NCBI RefSeq assembly: GCF_001949145.1
Contig: NW_019091361.1
Coordinates: 4,017,870-4,081,869, forward strand
Origin: Acanthaster planci
Taxonomy: Eukaryota > Echinodermata > Asteroidea > Valvatida > Acanthasteridae
Direction: 5' to 3'
DNA length: 64,000 bases
Shown in pieces: positions 12,901 through 27,900 of the stretch; position 1 is the first letter of the stretch, and every line of letters begins with the position of its first letter. The notes beneath the pieces were generated by a model that saw only the letters and a program-made list of their open reading frames with translations, made no database searches and was not told the origin of the DNA. Made by a program: the position numbers and the translations under genes.

Positions 12901-15900
12901 TAATTGAGGACAGCTGTTTGATGGTAGTATGCTACAATCCTGGACAAATCTTGCTGGAATATGTCCCCCCCCTCGCCCCTGTCAATGCTGTTTCTCATTG
13001 GGTAATTTGTGCCCAATGGTGGTCCAATAAATGACCGCAACATTGAATGGAGGAGAGGGGGGATCTTTTCACCGTGCTTCCTACAAGGTGTTCCAACTAT
13101 ATTGTCCAGGATTGTAAATGGTGGGTTTGCATGGCTGCCATCTTTTGGGCTTGTGCTTTTGTTTCACTAGGTATACCGGAACATGTACACTAATAAGGCT
13201 TCCCTATGGAACATTAGAACTGACTTGTAAGATGGCAACCACGCAAAGCCTCTATAGATACGCGTAGGTTGTCCGGTTATTTCCTCTCCATTCCGTCCTT
13301 TTTGCAATCGTTTGTTCAACTCAAACTGAACCTGATTTGCCTTACAACCTGCAAAAGGCTAGTACATGTATAAATTGACCCCAACTACCGTTAACACTCG
13401 GTCAGCCAGCGTCAATGCTTTTTGGCCAATTAAGTCAGTCCGAAGACAGCTCATTTCTTTGCTCAGGCGATGGTCCCTGTGTACTTTGACGCTGTGTCTG
13501 CCGCTTAACTGTAACGCGATCGCCTTGAGCACATTTATCGCGGGGGAAATTTGATCAAGGAAGATGGGCGACTTTTCGTGGCTGCCCCAACAAGATTGTC
13601 TGGTGTTGTGCCCATATCATATTGCAAGGGCAATTTGCATTGGAGAAAGCAAGCACCCTTTTTGTGATTGCTCTGGCAATCAGAGGTGACCAATGTACAT
13701 GTACAGCTAGGAACTTTACAACTGTTTCATGCATGGAATGAATGGTACATGTACATGTAATATCCCTTATTGAGCTGTAAAGTTTATGAGTTTTTGCCAA
13801 ATCCAAGACGAGAAATTGTTTGTTTGTCTTTATAGTGGGACACTTTCCAAGGTGTGGCACAAAGGCCCGCTTCTGGATTCTACCGTATACACCTGCACAG
13901 AAACACTGTCAGTTGATGTTGTACCACACATGTATACATACAGCTGACATACATGCACATGTACATGTACATGTAATTCCCGTACTGAAATGGTAACCTG
14001 ACACTTACACGTACATGTACCGGTATCAACCAATTAAATATTTTATCACATCTCTGCTTGAAATGATGTTGAAGTTACTGAAGTCTATGATTGGGTAGTG
14101 CGTGTGAGGTCGCATAAAATTTGCATACTCACATTTATCAACACACGAGTATGTTTCGGAGGCCGCTGCATGTACCACTTGAACAATTACCTGTACATAT
14201 ATGATGACTCTCGGAATACCACAAAATGTTGCAAGAGGTGGATCATCCAGGTCTTGGTTGGGGAGGGGGCATAAATGTAAATTTTTCCAGTCCGCCAAGG
14301 CATGTTTACTCTGCTTTGGTTTCAGTACTGCAACTACTGGTACATGTATATTGTTAGTTGCAGGTGCATCGGGGCTAATAGACACTGATGATAAGCCCCC
14401 CTAGTGATAATATACAGTATCTGAAAGTCCCTGTGTTAAGTCTTGAAGCTCTAAGAGTTGTGGTTTGTTGCAGCTTTGAACTGTTTACTCGCGCATGAAC
14501 TTGCAGTATAAAGTGTGATTGAATGGTGATACATGTAGATTAGTCATACATGTACGTTTTGTACATTTTGTACTGTGCATTTATAAAAGAATTCGTGTTT
14601 TAAAGCACGAGTATAACACACGCCACTTATTTCTACATGTACCATGATTAACATTCACTTTCCCTTTAGGTGCATGATTACATGTACATGCCTGTATTTG
14701 TGTGCAACAACCTAATGTACATGTACATGTATGTACATACCGGTACTGCATGCATATGTACACGTACATGTACATGTATATAAGGCAATGAATTATCCTT
14801 GCCGTCAAAATGCTATTGTTCGATAACATATTGATCAATATCTGTCTCCTGTACCGTACACGGCACCGTTGGCGGACAACTCAAGTGCAAAGAAATCTGT
14901 CGCCTCAATTTTGCCTGTGGTGCATTACAAGATGTATGGTGTATGCAGTGCGGCGTCCCCCATTTCGTGTTTGGCTGGGATATATATGCCTAGAAGGGGG
15001 AGCTAGGGTCTAACCATCTGACAGTTTGCCGTTAGCCCAGAAAGCCAGAAATCAGAAATGGAAATTGCGACACCTTTTCACTGATGCTTGCATATTGTAT
15101 TGCACTTGTAAGAGTTATTAACACTGTGTTTTTGGGGGTGTGGTTTGCTTTTGTTTTGGGGGAGGGGGTTGATTTATTTTCTTGGGCACATTTGAGATTT
15201 AAATGTACGTGTAAACACAAGTTTTGTTTCGCACAAATGATATTTCCCCTTCAATTGATCAGGATGTTTCGTAGTATGTTCATTTCTCCATGTCATCTTG
15301 TCAGACTTTGTAACTCCATTTTCCACACAGTGCGGGTGATGATGTTGAAGTTTGGCCCCAGCTGTGCTGAGACTATAGAGAAATCACTTTAGAAAAATAT
15401 ATTTAGGTTACGAAGGATTGGATGAACGTTGTACCTCAGCAAGAAGTAGGTTATATCAGCTGACGGGGCAGAAAGCGATGTATCAAGATTAATAACAGAG
15501 TCTAATTGGATTAATGAGCCTGACATTGTGCTGGCCTCTCAGCCATCCCATTTGCAATGTAGGACAGGACTTCACATTGCCCTAGCTTAAGAGTTGGATG
15601 TTAAATAATGGAAAATCAGTTAATACAAGACTGAAGTATAAATATTAACTCTACCTGTACACGGCACTTACCGATAGCTGTCAGTTCTTAACTTGATGAG
15701 TTTTGAAATGGACAAATATTAACTGTGGTTTGAATTTGCTAAAGAGAAATTGCTCTACCCACACTCAAGAGTATGCTCAATCCCCCGCACATGCCCCCCC
15801 ACACAAGACATTCAAGACTCCCCCTCTACACATGTACCCAAGTCTTTCCAACTCGAGTTGGAAACACTGCAGCGAGTTCTTGGGAATATGCCAACAGAAA

Positions 15901-18900
15901 GCACTTTAGGATTGAGAAAATCAACTTTCTACCAGAAACTAAAAAAAAACCCAGAAAAATACATGTATACATCTACATGTACATGTATAAGTAGAAATTC
16001 TTTCAACTTCTAATAACATCAAGTTATTAGGATTCGAAGAATATCCCCCAAATTACAAAATAAATTAATAGACAAAGTGAAAACTGAAATTAAAGAGAAT
16101 ATAAAAGAAAACACCGCCTTAATCCTTCCTTGAGTTGAAGTGCACCATCACGGGCAAAAAGGAAAACCCCAATGGTGAGCAGTATTTTAAACTGAGTTCG
16201 TTAACATGCCCGGCACACATTTGAAGACGATACATTTCAAAATAAATTGGTTACGTGCTATCCAGCACTCTGTGCCAAACATGTACATGAACAAACCTAA
16301 CATACATATACATTGTACATGTACACGCTCATGCAGCAAGTTTCTGTTAGAGTCCAATTGTTTCCAAGTTCAAAGACACACCCTCGCTTGTACGTATAAT
16401 ACTGGTATGAACACTGTCATATGTGAGCATGTCCAACATGTACAGCTTAAAGTGCTCTAAGTTTCGGGCAAAGATGTTGGTTTTGGATCGGTGGACTCTG
16501 TGGAGAAATATGGTGATCACCCTGAGAGTCCAGGTGATGAGATGCAGGTACAGGTATTTCATTGTACATGTGCACAGTGCAAATGACCTGCAGAATATGT
16601 AATTGGCCTTGCATGAAGGCTTATCTCTTGAGATGTACACCATGAAATCAACAAGTCGTTTTAATAAGCTTCTGGGCTGCAGTTTCAAGACAGATTAGAC
16701 AGATTAGGGACACTAAAGCAGGAAATCAGATCCCTGTAGTCCCGAGTATTTCCCGTGTATTGCTTGTGGATATTATGCGCACCCCTTTCCTTTCATTCCT
16801 CAAGTAAACTATTATATACATGTATGTACATGTACCCAGCATGACCCCCTTCCGTGCAGACTCAATTTCCGCCCATTTATACTTCCCCCTTTCTTTCATT
16901 GGCCTGCATGTCCCTACGTCTTTATATGCAGCTGGGCGTCAATTTTACGCGTGGCAGCCGGCCCGGGCGGGCTGCGTCCCGCTCTGTGTAAACCAATCAA
17001 TTGTGCTATGTTTGCCAAATAATGACGGCTGATCTCTATTGCCATTCGCTCGACTCATGAAGGACCCGGGAACCTCGAGTGCTTCCTCTGCTGTTTGTTC
17101 TCGAGCCACAGCTGCGGTGATTAGATCAGTCCCAACCTCATCTATCTCTTTTTCTGTTACCTGACTTCTTTAATGAAAAGAAAAAAAACCCTAAATGCAG
17201 CACCGCTCAAGTCCGTTTTCTCCATTGACTCTATAATTCCACCGTTGTATGCCCAGGCAGGCTCTCACATGCTCTTGTGCAACACTCGCGCATGCACTTG
17301 TATGTGTATCTAGTTGACGGCAAAGGTTAAATTTGGAGTGATTGGCTCCTGATTGTCTCGGGCAGGAACGAGGCAGTCGTTATCCAATGATAGGCCATTT
17401 TCACCTGACAGCAGTGGAATTGAAACTCTATAGTTGTCCCTTTTCTGTACCTATTAACACTTTTCATCTCATTCTGTGGCCCATCAGCTACTGGTGCATG
17501 GACTAACTTGCGTGGCTGTGTGTTCCCACTCGAGTTAACTTGTGGAGTTTCTTAATTCTCACTGTTACATTCTCAGAAAAGCACTCAGCGTGCATCATGT
17601 CTGTGCGCTGCAGAGCCCGGGTGGGGGGGGTGTAACGTACATCCTAATGCCGAGGTCAGCAGTGTCTTTTCCCTTGGAGTATTGTTGGTCAGTGCTCTCC
17701 TGGAACAGCTGAAACTCNNNNNNNNNNNNNNNNNNNNNNNNNNNNNNNNNNNNNNNNNNNNNNNNNNNNNNNNNNNNNNNNNNNNNNNNNNNNNNNNNNN
17801 NNNNNNNNNNNNNNNNNNNNNNNNNNNNNNNNNNNNNNNNNNNNNNNNNNNNNNNNNNNNNNNNNNNNNNNNNNNNNNNNNNNNNNNNNNNNNNNNNNNN
17901 NNNNNNNNNNNNNNNNNNNNNNNNNNNNNNNNNNNNNNNNNNNNNNNNNNNNNNNNNNNNNNNNNNNNNNNNNNNNNNNNNNNNNNNNNATATAGCTGAA
18001 ACTCTGTTGATCAGTTCACTGCAGTTGGTACATGTGCATCTTATTCACATGCATTAAAGTTCATTTTTATCCCTTGTGATAATAAGACTAAGAAGTGCTT
18101 GGGAAGAGTCCGGTACATGTACCTTACATGTACCATACATGTACCATACATGTACAATGTACATTTCCCTGTATGGTGCATATACAGGTTGTTGGGTGGA
18201 GGCCTGTAGAAACCTACATGTACATCTACATGAAGATCAACACATACTTAAATTTCCTATGTGTAAAATGTTCCCTTTTTTGGAAGACGGAATGTGCCAT
18301 ATTGGTTCATCTGCACAGCCTGACAAATTGTGGAAGATTAAAGCAAATGAAAGGATGGGGAAATACATGTAACATACATGTACTTGTATACCGGTATGTA
18401 ACCCAACAGAATTCGTACGTACTGTACATACATGTATACACATCATGTACATGTAGCTTGAACAAACTAAAGAATGAGAGTATGCTGCAGACTACAGGTA
18501 CCGGTCATTATGGTACCGTACGCTAGCTCATCCATGGATGTGCATTACTACTGTACATGTACATACTTCTGCAGAGGCTTTGCGTGGTAGCCATCTGGCA
18601 GGGCAGCTCTTTTGTTCCTCAGGGAAACCTCCGTTGTGCATACCCTGTGGAACAAAAGCACTTGCTGGCCTGCAAGACGGCAACCATGCAAATCCTCTGT
18701 TGAAGAGAAAGTTACACAGTGCATTGACCTTTCAAGAAAGTGCTGTTTTATTTTGATGAGCCTACATGTATTTGTTTCTTTCCTTCTTTCCTCCCCCATG
18801 CAGGCCAAGGAGATACCAGTTGGGCGGAATCGTCGCCACAGTGTGCCGCACTTCCGCAACACCAACATGTTTCGTCATGGGGCGTTGCAGTTAATGCTGC

Positions 18901-21900
18901 ACACCATTGACCCACTGAGTGAAAGTAGGTGTACATGTCATGCCTGCTTGCTGTGCAGGGAGCATGCACTGGCTTTTTGATGGTTTCGGAAATGGAATTT
19001 ATTCTAATTTGAAGTGGATTCCCTCCCCCCCGAAAGAAATCTTTTAAACTTTTAAAATGCATGGATGTGAGATTTTGCAGGGTGATTTCGAGGGAATAAA
19101 CTAGCAAAGGAAACTCTTACAGCGGTCTTCAGCTAGAACATTGCAGACCAAAAATGCCAATTTGCACAACATGCGGGATACCAGTGCATGTACACTTGGG
19201 CTGTCTTAACCAGTAACTGTTTTGGTTGTTGGTCTCTGGTAGGGCATTTTGGCAAACCTTTCTTTTCTTGGCATGCAGCCATTTCTATTGCATGTGATGG
19301 CAGGAACATTTTGGGGGTTCATGATTGAAGGCCAAAAGGGATCCACTGTAATACATACTCTGTACATGTACATGTACTCATTAGAACTACATGTACTTGG
19401 AGGTTATTAGAGATTAATGCTTGATGTGGATGCTTGTGTCTATGGATCATTTTTTTCAGTTGTGAATTCAGTACTCATTTAAGAGACCTTTTTTTTCCCC
19501 ATAATGGAAGCATTGTGATCACAGTTTTCACAGACAGTCATAGTTTGGCCCACAAAAACGGGCCAGGACATTTTATTTGAAGAGGGCTTTTGGTTATTAT
19601 AGGCCTCCCCCAGCTGGCTGAATGTCAGAGTAGGAAGGGTATAGATTTCCCTCTTATCGCCTGATAAGGGCGTGTTTGCGGGGGAAGTGCGCTATCGTAT
19701 TGCTGTCTAGAATATCACTGAATTGATTGCGATTGATGGAAGTTGGCTAACCTCTTTTGGGTCACAGTCCACTGAACCAGCGGGGAGACTGCATCAGTAG
19801 TCTGTCGTAGGATCTCATCATCTGATGTGAAAGTTGAATGAACAGTCTGCCTGAAGACTGCAATCTCTTTTGCATCATAAACCCCAGTGGCAGGCTGGCA
19901 GCTTGTACAATGTATGCAACCTTTAATGCACAGCTGCAGTGCATTGAACCAGCCCGTACACTACACCCTGCGATACTCGATGCTGATTGACTTCCTTGAC
20001 AGTCTGCTTGGAAAGCAGTTGTTCAAAACCTGTCAAACTCTTAGCGAAGTAAGGCACGTGTTAGTGATGCAAACTGTGTATGCATGCCCTAGGATTTAGT
20101 AAGGGAAAATTGAATGTGCCTGTGTTTGCAAATATCATAAAGATTTCACAGACAGAACTGGACTCATGCAGGAGTGAACAAAGAAAATGATGACAGCATG
20201 TATACGGTGTATGTACATGTAGGAACATTTGTAGAATCTTATTTAACATGAAGAGTATACTTACTGTACATGCACAATGGTGCATGTACATTGATAAAAC
20301 ACCTTACTATAGAGTATCAAAGAGTGACATTATTTAGAACCAGGAGTTGCTGGACAAATCAGTGAAGTATGCAAGCATGTTCATGCTAGTTCTCTCTCTT
20401 TTTCCCACATAATTGTTTGCGTGATGTATTCACTTTGGTACTTTATAATAATGAGAATTTACATGGTGGTTTTCAATTTTTTGCTGCAGCTATCGTCCAA
20501 GAAAAAGCTGTACAGATGCGGGCCATAGCCAAGCGCGAAAACGGCACCATTTCACCGAGTGAGGCGGCCGTCGTCAGTGCCAACGGCACGGCCAACGGTC
20601 ATCACCCCCAGAATGGCCAACATCAACAGCAGCAGCAGAAACTTCATCACCATCCAGAGGGTGACCTAGCAGCATCCGGCTGGACCGACCAGGACCGGAC
20701 CTCGTCCTCCCGCGAGTGCATCATCAGTGCCGAGCATCTGTCGGAGGACGTGGGGCCAGGCCAGATCCGTACCATCTCCCACCCTAACATCCCCGAGGAG
20801 GCGGGGGTGGACTCGCCTGTGGCCAGCGAGCAGAGGAATATCTCAGTGGACATGCAGACACAGTCCACGCTGGTGGACGATGCCAGCCAATCTCCATCAC
20901 AGGTGAATTTTTAATTTCTGAGTGCCTAACCATGGAAGAGGAAAGAACTGCCAATTTTTGATACATAGATTAACATCACAAATATTGGTCTGCAACCGAA
21001 TCATTTAAAACAGTATTTGTACGATATTTCATACTGCAACCTCATATCGTTCAACACTCTGGGACATATCCATATCCATGGAGTGATTTTGCTACCACTA
21101 GAGGCTGTGTCGCAGTGCAGCCAAGTTTAGATTCAGTACATGGTCTTCTCAGGGGGGGGAAACAGTTTATACATCAGCCAGAGGTGAGTCAATGTACCGG
21201 TAACCTTGACGTTTGAACCTGTTACCTGTGTCTGAGTGTACAGGTTGTCACTTCTTGTCTTACATGTACACATCCTTCAGTGCAAAGTGGTCAATGAATC
21301 TTTTGTTTGGACCCCATAACCACCGTCAAATTTTCCCTTGACGCCTTGCTGGATGTAACGAAATCCAACAACATCTGGTCAGGCAGCATGCATAAATCGT
21401 ACATGTACATCCAACAGATTTAAACAGTTTCTTCATGTGTACATGTACATTGTGTATTGGAAATTGAATAAAGTCCAATTGGAATTACCCACTGTTGGAA
21501 TTTTGTGAGTTTTAGCATGGTTTGGTTCGAATGTCATAGTCTTTGGTGATGTTTTGACAACTGCTGAAATGTGTGGTAAAGCAGCACTGGTAGTTACCGT
21601 AATTTCTGTTATCCCACAAAAGAAATTGAATACCAAATTGAAAGGAGGGCCTAACTCCAACAAACCCTTTTTTGAGTTCATATAAGGAGTTACAAAGGAC
21701 CTCAGTTAACTCTCCTTCGCCAAGATGGTAGAGTTGGGCTTTTCTTTAAATGAGGTATTCCGTTTTCTGCACTATTTATTAGATTGCTCACATGTACATG
21801 TACATGTAAATGTACTACATCCCCAGGTTTAGCAAACAAAGACATCACAGCCAGCCTGATGTTATAATGTAATGATGTACCGTAGATGAACTAAAATTTT

Positions 21901-24900
21901 GCAGGCATACATGTATAAGACGGACGGCCATGATCAAGGGAATGATTTTTTTCTGGGGGCTGGAATGAAGACCAGTGTTTGGCCATTTAAATGTATATAA
22001 TTCAGTGAAAAGTATGAGACCTCAGAAGTACATGTACCGAACATGTAGTTCATATGCTGGTACCTACATGTATAGTACAGTACGCCTTGTCAGTGTGCAA
22101 CACGAGATCTGTAATGAAAGTATTTTTCCACAGAATTATTGAGTATGTGCAATATTTACAAGCTTTGTTCCTTTTATGAAGGTTTAGAAGCAATAGATAG
22201 GAGAAATAGTGGCTTTTGAATTACCGGTACGCATAAAATGTCTCTTTTTGAAGTAACAGCCACTGGCTACTTGTATTTTCAGGCTCCGTTATCAGTGTCA
22301 CTTTATCTAGACTTGCCAGTATCTTTTCCTAAGAAAAAAAATTCTATGCAAGCACTGTGCGTCATCAGAGACACACCCTGTGGCCCAATCATGGGTTTTC
22401 ATTAAGGATCAATGTTAATTTGTACATGTACATGTAGTGAGTCCTCAGAAACCAAGGAAGCCATTATTAAAAAAAATTCTCTGCACGACTAACTGATGAC
22501 TGGTCAGCTTAGCCGTCCAGTGCCACTTCCGAGAAGATGACCGGCTGTCACGATTTTGCAATATCTGTTGCCGACCTCCGGGCATTTCTCAGAATGATTA
22601 CGTTGCGAGCTTTATATGGGGATCCAAAATGAAACCTTGAGCAGCATTTAAGCTCACACGTAGGCAAACATGCCATTCGTGAAATAGCGGTATTGCCGCT
22701 GTTGATCTGCTTTCAAGGCTGAGAGGACCCTCTCGGCAAAAGGGCTTTTGTGGAAGGACAACCTTGGTGTACATTGGATCGGATTGGGAGGTCCCGCAAT
22801 ATGGGACAGTGATATCCCGCTTGCCAAGCTCTCAATTTGATGCATGGGTTGCGAAGAGCATGTATTGCTGGCACGAGGCAGTAATGGGATATGGTACATG
22901 TACTTGTACGCTGCAGTACATGAGTTGGTGCAGAGGAAAATGGCAGGACTGAAATCTGGGGAAAAAAAAAACTGTGCCGAGCGAAACAGAAAGATTGACA
23001 AACACAAACAAAATGACGAGTGGTTAAAGCCTTGAGCTGGAGCAGTTGAACCCTTTAAGTTAAATATCCATGTACAGTGTACATGAAACATGTACATGTA
23101 TACACAGGGTTTTTACTGATGCTGTGTTGCGCATGTGCCTGCAGTTCTAATATTTTCTGTATACATGTACATGTACCAGGTAGTTAAGCTTTTCACATGA
23201 CAGGGAGAATCAAAACAGGGTCAAGATGGAAGAAATCTGCTCTGAGCGGAACAAAAGAGGTTGTTTTTTTGTATGTGACTTTTATGCGGAGCAGGCTGAG
23301 TACGCGTAACTAAGTTATTCCGGCTTGTATGGTCTTTGTGTGCACGCAGAACGCATGCAAGAACCCACTTGTAACCACCTGTTTTTCTTTTGCCGATTTG
23401 GGGTGCACTTCAGCTCGGGACAGATTAGAGGCATGTACCCATTCTGAGCGTACATGTACATTTGGAGTTTAACAGAAAACTTCAAGGCTATCAGAATCCA
23501 GCATGCAACCCGGGTGCTGGGTGTACTTGAGAGACTTACATGTATATGTACATGTGTGCACAGTATAGAAAGATTATGATGACAGTCGCTCAACGGCTTG
23601 ACCACGTTTAAATACATGTATGCACCGGTATTCATTGTTTCACGCTTAATGTCGTCATTGTACAGTGCATTTAAACATATCTACAGCATATGAAATTCGC
23701 ACTTTATAAATGAATAAATTATTATAATGATTAAGAACGTGAAATTGTTGTAGTGTAGCTTTTTCTCCCAAATCACTATACCAGTTTTGGACGCATGGGA
23801 TATTTGGCTATCTGTTCCGCATGCAAACAGAGAGATGATGTGCTTCTATAGGGCAATGAGGAGCCTTGGGTGTGAACTCTTGGTGCACATTTGGCTTGGT
23901 ATATGGTTATGTTAACGGTTGCGTGCACACAGAGATTTCTGTTGTTACTTGTATGGCACTAAGTTTAAACAATTTATGTCTACCAGTACCTGTACGGATG
24001 TACCAGTACATGTACCTCCAAGCTCAGCATGCCTACCGGTAATTTGGCTATGCTTATGCTGCTTACAGTGTCCATGAAATACGCTGAGCTTCTGAAATTG
24101 TTTGCTAAGCAGCGCCATGAAATTGGGCCCAGGGCAGGCAGATCTGCCAGGGCAGATACGTGTATCTTAGAATGCTGAGGTAAGGGCAAGGATGTTTGAC
24201 TAACTGGAATTTACATGTACCGGTAGAGAGATTAAAAACGATGCTGTCATCTTGTAGCAATACCTTGATATTCAAATGAGAGGGTGAAAAACCTCATGGG
24301 GCATGTACCGTACGTCATGCACAGGCGTACGGTACACTCTGTGTTGGTTCTTAAGGTTTGGCTTCTTCATTAATATCTCTTTGACCAGCCGAACATTGTA
24401 CACTCTTTATGAAATGTTGAATGTACATGTACATGCATATCTGGAAATTTAAGACATGCTTTTTGTTGAAATGATAGGAGTGGTATTTCAGTTACCAGCT
24501 AACGTACACTGTATATGCACCAGTATCAGGCACTCGTAACAGGTACCCGGTACCTTTAGATATCTCTGGTACTGGCATACTATATTTAACAGAAATACAC
24601 GCTACATGTATGTACAATGTACATGTACATCTCTCTCTGTTTTTTAGCAAAAATTCTAAGCCCAATATACAGATTTACAGTCGCTTGTGAAGCTTCGGTT
24701 CATAGTGATCATGGGTTTGTATTTATTTTGAAGGAACATTCCACCAACCGGTATCTCCTTGTTTTTCTTGTTCGTGTACATGTCGCTGGTTTGAGTAAAT
24801 CTTTACATGTTTACACATGTATACAGTACATCATCCTGTGCTTGTACTTGTACCGGTAAACCCTGACATTCATGGTCATGCCCTTTTGTAGGTCCGCAGC

Positions 24901-27900
24901 ATTTTGTCATTACGCTGTGGTTTATTTGAAAAAAAAAAAACCTCTCCCCTCGTAAAAAAAGAAATATTTTTATGTTCCAGTGTACATGTATGTGCTGTAC
25001 CTGGAACTACAGCAGTGAGGCATCGTTAAAACTGGTCCAATTTGAACCAAGGGTCTGGGCATTACAATTTCTTTTCCCTCACGGCAAGAAATGCATCATC
25101 AGTTGAAAGTTGGTATCGGTTCCATGCCAGCCTGTACCTCCTGTACGTGTACAGTGTACATCTCCCCCCCCCCCTTTGCATTATCTCTGCCCTTGCAGTA
25201 GCTTAGGACCCAGGATATACAGTATACATTGTACGCTGATATACAGCTCTCCATTTTCATTGCTCCGGCTGTGGGTATTGGCCGGCTTCCTCTCTGGCAT
25301 CAAGTAATCGAGATAGATGAATTTGATCGTGGCACTGTCATAAATTCATAAAGAGGGAGAGCCGGTGGTCTCTGGCAAGACTGATACTACCGGTACTGGT
25401 GGATGATGAAGTCTGTGCCTGCATACAGCCGTGGCATTAGGGAGAACATTGCATATGACCAGAAATGGGATTTTTATTTTTCTTAGTGGTGCGTGGCCTC
25501 GGGGTGGCTTCTGTGTTGTGCAGAAGTTTCCCTAATCCTTCAAACTTCAACACCTAAAACAGTGATTTGATACATGTACTTGTAGCACTTCCTTTTTTGT
25601 TGTTTGTAATGAACAGTATTTGGACAGGACTTCACAAATATACGGTATGTGGCTGCGTGGGGTGGGGCAGTCATGAATTCCATCAAAACACTTCAAAACT
25701 TGTGATTATCTCTCCCTGAAATCTTAAGGATGTAGTGTTGACATGGCACAAAGTCGTCAGTTGTGACATACATTTGTACATGTACATGTACATGTATGCC
25801 TCGGTTCTCTGCAATTAACAATTATATAGACATACCAAGGAGTGAAAACTAAGTGTGTCTTGAACACATAGAAGTTGTGGGGAGGGGTTGTCTGTGCGCT
25901 TACTAGTGCACACTGTCACGTGTGGATGTACATGTAGGTACTTGTGTAGTAGTTGTCTCTTAATTGACGACATTGACATGACTACACAGACTACTGGTAC
26001 GTACTTGTACATGGACATGTACCTCTGCCCGTGCCTCGCCAATCTCCCAGACGCGTTCATAAACATTGCTGGGGAAGTGCTTTTTGACATTTGGACTCAG
26101 CTAAGGTACATGTACATATATAAAGAGAGACACACACCAATAGGCATTGGGCTGAGGCATTTTAAAATTGCATCCAATGATAAATCTTGAGTGCTTTTAG
26201 AGTGGGGCCTTCATTATACCGGCTGATTTTGATTAGAAAAATATCAGGGAGAGAGGGAAAGGGAAAGGGAAGAGGAAACAAGACAAAGCACATTCTCAAA
26301 GCCTACATGTATATCCCAGTGGCAAGTCTGGTTCCCCAAGTCTGGTTCCACATACATTTTTCTACTGAGTTCTTTCTTCAGGATTTTTCATCCGTACATG
26401 CATGTACCATGTACCTTTGCCCAGTGCAGGAACACGAGATGGCATGCATATTTTGACATAGGCGTCTCTCTGTAGGAAAAGACTGCATGCATGTAAACGC
26501 GATGAGGACAGCTACATGTACATGTAGTCCAGTCTACTGTGAGCTCTCTGTGAGCTCTCTCTCTCTCTCTCTAGAGCTATTTTTTGTCAATGGTCTTATT
26601 GACCGTTCCTCTTCCATCACACTTCAGAAATATAGCCCTACATGTATATCAAACCTGAAAATGCCCCCAGAGCTGTTTTCCAGAGAGGCAGTTACCGGTA
26701 CTTGTGTGGACCTGGCTTAGTCCACAGAAGGTTCACACTGTGGACCTCTTTTGTTCCTGGGTCCACACAAGGTGCCGGTACATGTATGTGTACATGTATA
26801 CTGGTATAGTGTTGGCACACAGGTTCATGCACGTTTGACAAACCGTACATGTACATGTAAATGTGGTACTAGTACACTGCACTGTACATGTAGGATACAC
26901 ATGTACATGTGCAAATGTATGTCCTGAGCACTATGAGCTGAGCAGTACACATACATGTACATGTACGTGTATGTGTACATGTACGTATATGTACACATAC
27001 ATGTACATGTACAGTACTGTACATGTGTGTCCTGAGCAGTATGAGCTGAGCAGTACACATACATGTGCATGTACCAGTATCGTACATGTACATAAACACT
27101 GCATGTGCACCAAGTTGAAACTTTCCCTCCAGCCTTGTTTGCTGCATGGTGATCATGGGGAAATTTCCAGTCAGAGGGTGGACAGAGTAAAATACATGTA
27201 TATCTGTACATGTACATGTACAGAGTCCACATGATATACATGTACATGTAGCCTTCAATGGAAACTGCATGTAATTTATTCGAATGATATTGGATAAATG
27301 GAGATCATGATGAAGAGCGAAAAAGAAAATGCATGTTTTTTTCTCTGTGTGTTTCATGAGATGCCCTTTTTGGGTCGGTAAGCTTCAAATCACTCTTGGC
27401 ACAGTCAACTGAAGAAAAGTGCTCCATGATTGATAAGAGGGGAATTAAAGCTTGGGATGAACTCCACAAAGTGCTCGGAGACACAGGGAGACCCACACGT
27501 CAGCAAGGCACGAGGGGAGCACAAGAAGAGGGAAGGGATACCGTAACACACTCTGTTGCTGTGTGGCAGCAAGATCCCTGGAGGACTTGGCTGAAAGATA
27601 GACCTCAGAGCAGTCATGCCAGACGGGAAGAAGTGGAGACAGCTGATGGGGGGGAGGGGGGAACAAGTTGGCGTACACTGTAGGCTTGGCTTGAGGTGCC
27701 TGTCACAAACATGCCATACAATGCTGCCAGGTTGTAAAACTTAAATAGTTGACATGTACGTGTAAGTATTTGAGAGTTTTCATCTACACAAATCCTTGTT
27801 TGTGTAGTTATTAGAATCTGCTATGTCGTCAAGCCAGGATTTACACAATTTTCTGAATTAATTGAAACTAATTCATGTACATGTGTGTGTAAAATCATTT

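Larger units (their letters stand above)
998..18803 (+). other. NCKX intron 1 (17.8 kb)
   Basis: No coding exon is recognised here; the open frames are short and mostly repeat-derived peptides. The intron holds dense ACATGTAC arrays, a 35-bp minisatellite with an assembly gap (3.1-3.5 kb), several MITEs (6.1, 10.7, 12.9, 13.1 and 18.6 kb) and a 272-base gap (17718-17989). Stretches at about 12.3-13.6, 14.8-15.9 and 16.6-17.7 kb have few arrays and look like ordinary unique sequence. Confidence 0.85.

Noticed and set aside
17682-17999. 105-codon open frame
   Set aside because: It consists almost entirely of N from the assembly gap.
26825-27357. Several overlapping open frames of 120-160 codons on both strands
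   Set aside because: Their products are Tyr/Met/Val/His/Cys/Thr repeats created by the ACATGTAC arrays, which lack stops in some frames. No family resemblance.
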